Source of the DNA: Candidatus Peregrinibacteria bacterium
Lineage (GTDB): Bacteria > Patescibacteriota > Gracilibacteria > UBA1369 > UM-FILTER-53-11
Direction of reading: 5' to 3'
NCBI GenBank assembly: GCA_016186205.1
Contig: JACPMA010000018.1
Coordinates: forward strand, 1 to 41,883
Length of the DNA stretch: 41,883 nucleotides
The translations under genes and the position numbers were made by a program. A model generated the notes under the pieces. It searched no databases. It was given only the letters and a program-made list of their open reading frames with translations, and was not told the DNA's origin. Shown here piece by piece: positions 40,022-41,883 of this stretch. How positions within the stretch are numbered: the stretch's first letter is position 1; each line of letters begins with the position of its first letter.

Positions 40022-40080
40022 TAATAAAAAGTTTAGAAAGATTTCATGTAGTTATGCTAGCGTCCATCCGCCAGAAGCGA

Positions 40081-40153
40081 GGGGCCACCCGATGGTTCGG
40101 AGTCATGGGATTGACACCCATGAACGGGGGTTCGATTCCCCCTGGCTCCACCA
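40081..40153 (+). tRNA. tRNA-like element with abnormal D arm (anticodon loop would read TGA)
   Basis: The acceptor GGGGCCA/TGGCTCC is paired (one G-T), followed by A and encoded CCA. The T arm GGGGG-TTCGATT-CCCCC and anticodon arm ATGGG-ATTGACA-CCCAT are perfect. The D region (17 nt) has no normal arm, only CCGA-TGGT-TCGG. The loop position gives TGA (Ser), but there is no long variable arm as tRNA-Ser needs. Outside the acceptor, CCAGAAG (40071-40077) pairs with CTTCTGG (40154-40160). It may be a pseudo-tRNA or a derived structural RNA. Confidence 0.5.
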
Positions 40154-40166
40154 CTTCTGGTTTTAT

Positions 40167-40197
40167 AGAAAAAGAGACTCTTTTATGAAGAGTCTCT
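40167..40197 (-). terminator. Terminator of cysteine-rich gene C
   Basis: A perfect 10-bp stem AGAGACTCTT (40173-40182) with AAGAGTCTCT (40188-40197) is followed on the minus strand by TTTTTC. It lies about 75 nt beyond the stop at 40273, downstream of the small tRNA-like copy. Confidence 0.65.
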
Positions 40198-40199
40198 CA

Positions 40200-40238
40200 G
40201 GGCCACCCGGGAAACGGTATTCCCGCTGGGCTCCACCA
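40200..40238 (+). repeat. Minimal tRNA-like copy
   Basis: 39 nt that start with GGGCCACCC and end with GGCTCCACCA, as the tRNA-like element at 40081-40153 does. The middle is replaced by a single hairpin, CGGGAA-ACGGTA-TTCCCG. It could be a deletion derivative of its neighbour. No complete cloverleaf is possible. Confidence 0.5.
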
Positions 40239-40272
40239 GGCAATTTGCATTGCCAATTGTATATTAGCATAC

Positions 40273-41883
40273 TCAATAAACGCTTTCAAGATAGCATTTT
40301 TCGCAGTATACGATTTCCGGCCTTTCCGGCGCATAGGTCGTTTGAATCGGCGCTTGGCATTTCATGCACGTGCGCGGCCAAAGCCTGCGCGGGTTGCGTA
40401 AAATAAAACGGTCTCGATGGCGCACATCAGGATGAAGGCGAGGAATCGGGATATTCATGGCCTTTAAGAGGCGCAATTCCAACGGTTGAATCTTAAAAGG
40501 TTTTCCTGTTTTTTCGCAAATAATCGCACAGTTAAGAATATCATCCGAAATATCTTTTATATTGTCAGGAAGTTGGTGGGTCGGAATCATCTTTGGGGCA
40601 CTGGGCATTGCCGGCTCAAAGTCATCCCATTTCCATCCTTTTGCAAGCACCTGTTCTTTCGTGAGAGGATAATGGAGCTGTGCAGACGATTTATTGTAGC
40701 CGAAGAGCGACGTATTGATTGTAAAAAATTCACCATACTCGCCTGTGCGTTTCATGTGTTCAATTATTCTCGGCACAAGTTTTTCATATCCTTCTTTGGA
40801 GTATTGTTTGTTCAAAATACAATATGATTTGCCAGTCATATTGCAGCACCCGAAGCAATGTTTGCAGGAATTGGCCATGAAACAACAATAGAAAAGGTCA
40901 GCGTTGTTAATGAATATTTGGCTGCTGAAAAGAATATGATAACTGTTGTCTCCAACAATCGAACACTCATAACATTCGTTGATCTTCGTGCCATATTGAT
41001 ATATATCGCGGCTGTCTTTCGCCCCAAGAACAAGCTGGTAGCAATACTTTAAATCTTCCCCGTCTTCTACATCAAAACACGACTGACAATTCTTACAGTT
41101 TTGCAAATAATTTCCCGTGGAATTTTCAATGTTGTGGCCGGTATATTCCTTCACAATCATTTTTTTCTCCATCTCACGAAGTTTTGTTTTGTAATGTTGA
41201 TATTGCGTATAGGAACCCAAATTGATTTCTTTCATTTTTTCTTGGTATTCTTCTTTTCCCAGTTTTTTGTTTTCAAAGTAATATTCGCAGTCCCGAAGTC
41301 CGGTGCAGAGAAAACAATTTTTACAACCGATACAATCTTTCAGAAATGCGCTGTTGCTGCAGTTTACGCAATCTTGGCAGCCGACGAGTCCGTATGATTT
41401 ATGAATGTAGACATTGTCGTAGCATAACTCGCAATGAAGATTGTAGAAGCCGTCCATACATGATGTATTTTTCTTAAAGCCATATCCATAACAGCAATCT
41501 TCGCAGAAATCCGCATGAGCAATGAGATAACAGTTTTTTGAATATCCGGCGTAGTGGATGTAATCCGAGTTCTCGATTGTGCCTGTTTGATTAAGCGCAA
41601 GAGCAGGCACGGTTCTTCGCAGTTCATAAAATTGCTCAAAGAATGGGCGATTAAAATCAAATTCTCTTCCATATTTGCTCGCGTCCCATTTATCGCTGTA
41701 CCAACACTCGCGGCAGTAAATGGGCTGATTTGCATCTGGCGGATTTTCTGTCACAGTCCGTTTGCCGCATAAGCCGCATTGGCCTTGATAGAGGAATTGT
41801 TCATTGCATTGTGCGAGTCGGCGCTGCTGCCTGCAGTCTTGGCAGAGTGTCGGGGGCGGGATGGTATATTTTTTACCTTCAAA
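40273..41883 (-). CDS. Cysteine-rich zinc-ribbon/repeat protein, copy C (5' end outside window)
   Basis: The frame is open from the window edge to TAA at 40273, at least 536 residues. It enters at YTIPPPTLCQDCRQQRRLAQCNE, the middle of the N-terminal ribbon, so the true start lies beyond 41883; the GTG at 41754 is internal. The same order as copy B is seen: ECWYSDKWDASKYGREFDFNRPFFEQF; a Cys-rich first half (CIGCKNCFLCTGLRDCEYYFENKKLGKEEYQ); a second half (NCKNCQSCFDVEDGEDLKYCYQLVLGAKDSRD) ending CFGCCNMTGKSYCILNKQYSKEGYE; CEKTGKPFKIQPLELRLLKAMNIPIP; and the final ribbon TCMKCQAPIQ...IVYCEKCY. No TrmB gene is visible beside it, but its upstream side is outside the window. Confidence 0.85.
   Translation of the reverse strand, partial: FEGKKYTIPPPTLCQDCRQQRRLAQCNEQFLYQGQCGLCGKRTVTENPPDANQPIYCRECWYSDKWDASKYGREFDFNRPFFEQFYELRRTVPALALNQTGTIENSDYIHYAGYSKNCYLIAHADFCEDCCYGYGFKKNTSCMDGFYNLHCELCYDNVYIHKSYGLVGCQDCVNCSNSAFLKDCIGCKNCFLCTGLRDCEYYFENKKLGKEEYQEKMKEINLGSYTQYQHYKTKLREMEKKMIVKEYTGHNIENSTGNYLQNCKNCQSCFDVEDGEDLKYCYQLVLGAKDSRDIYQYGTKINECYECSIVGDNSYHILFSSQIFINNADLFYCCFMANSCKHCFGCCNMTGKSYCILNKQYSKEGYEKLVPRIIEHMKRTGEYGEFFTINTSLFGYNKSSAQLHYPLTKEQVLAKGWKWDDFEPAMPSAPKMIPTHQLPDNIKDISDDILNCAIICEKTGKPFKIQPLELRLLKAMNIPIPRLHPDVRHRDRFILRNPRRLWPRTCMKCQAPIQTTYAPERPEIVYCEKCYLESVY

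Noticed and set aside
40081-40238. tmRNA (ssrA), because of the GGGG...GGCTCCACCA ends
   Set aside because: Only 73 nt separate the ends, with no tag reading frame or pseudoknot region, and the 5' end lacks the usual GAUUCGACGG stretch.
41752-41754. GTG as start of cysteine-rich gene C
   Set aside because: The frame stays open upstream to the window edge and reads the conserved zinc-ribbon sequence CQDCRQQRRLA, so the GTG is internal.

Overview
The window looks like part of a Candidate Phyla Radiation (Patescibacteria, Parcubacteria-like) chromosome. This rests on several things: compact operons whose genes overlap by 4 nt; large secreted proteins with FlgD-like, FN3 and SLH-like domains; small stand-alone enzymes (chorismate mutase, half-length asparaginase, class II PurE); and a family of cysteine-rich proteins that I associate with CPR genomes. 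TGA and TAG are both used as ordinary stops (TGA ends the YggT and FtsB-like genes, TAG ends the AI-2E and methyltransferase genes), so this is not a code-25 lineage. The lineage call comes from gene content and was not tested by phylogeny.

Layout. 1-9.5 kb is a cell-surface region: the end of a polyprenyl-phosphate sugar transferase, an AI-2E-family permease, an O-antigen ligase-like protein, a 1209-residue FlgD-repeat/SLH protein, a methyltransferase and a GT4 glycosyltransferase. 9.5-12 kb is one minus-strand operon of chorismate mutase, RsbW-like kinase, STAS antagonist and PrsW protease. 12-18.7 kb holds an FN3/Ig surface protein, yggT-cysS, murC, a ZIP transporter and an FtsB/DivIC-like protein. 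18.75-20.05 kb is an AT-rich insert bounded by direct repeats of the tRNA-Met 3' end; it carries a retropepsin-like protease and a DUF5678-like protein. A LAGLIDADG endonuclease gene lies between tRNA-Met and tRNA-fMet. 20.6-23.7 kb is a tight operon (holin-like, secG, substrate-binding protein, rplI, ruvX). 23.8-27.9 kb is ileS with a T-box leader, a histidine-phosphatase domain inserted in the synthetase, and an in-frame amber codon. 28-33.5 kb is an asparaginase-purB-dcd operon and two paralogous SLH-like surface proteins. 33.5-41.9 kb holds purE, three paralogous cysteine-rich proteins, two TrmB-family regulators, a degenerate receiver-domain protein and a pair of tRNA-like elements.

The most interesting material is (i) the repeated pairing of cysteine-rich proteins with TrmB regulators, with a shared promoter-spacer word; (ii) the ileS locus; (iii) the tRNA-Met mini-island; and (iv) a family of large nested palindromes between genes, two of them exactly 181 nt long. 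Several promoters use an extended -10 (TGnTATAAT) so close to the ATG that leaderless transcripts are likely.
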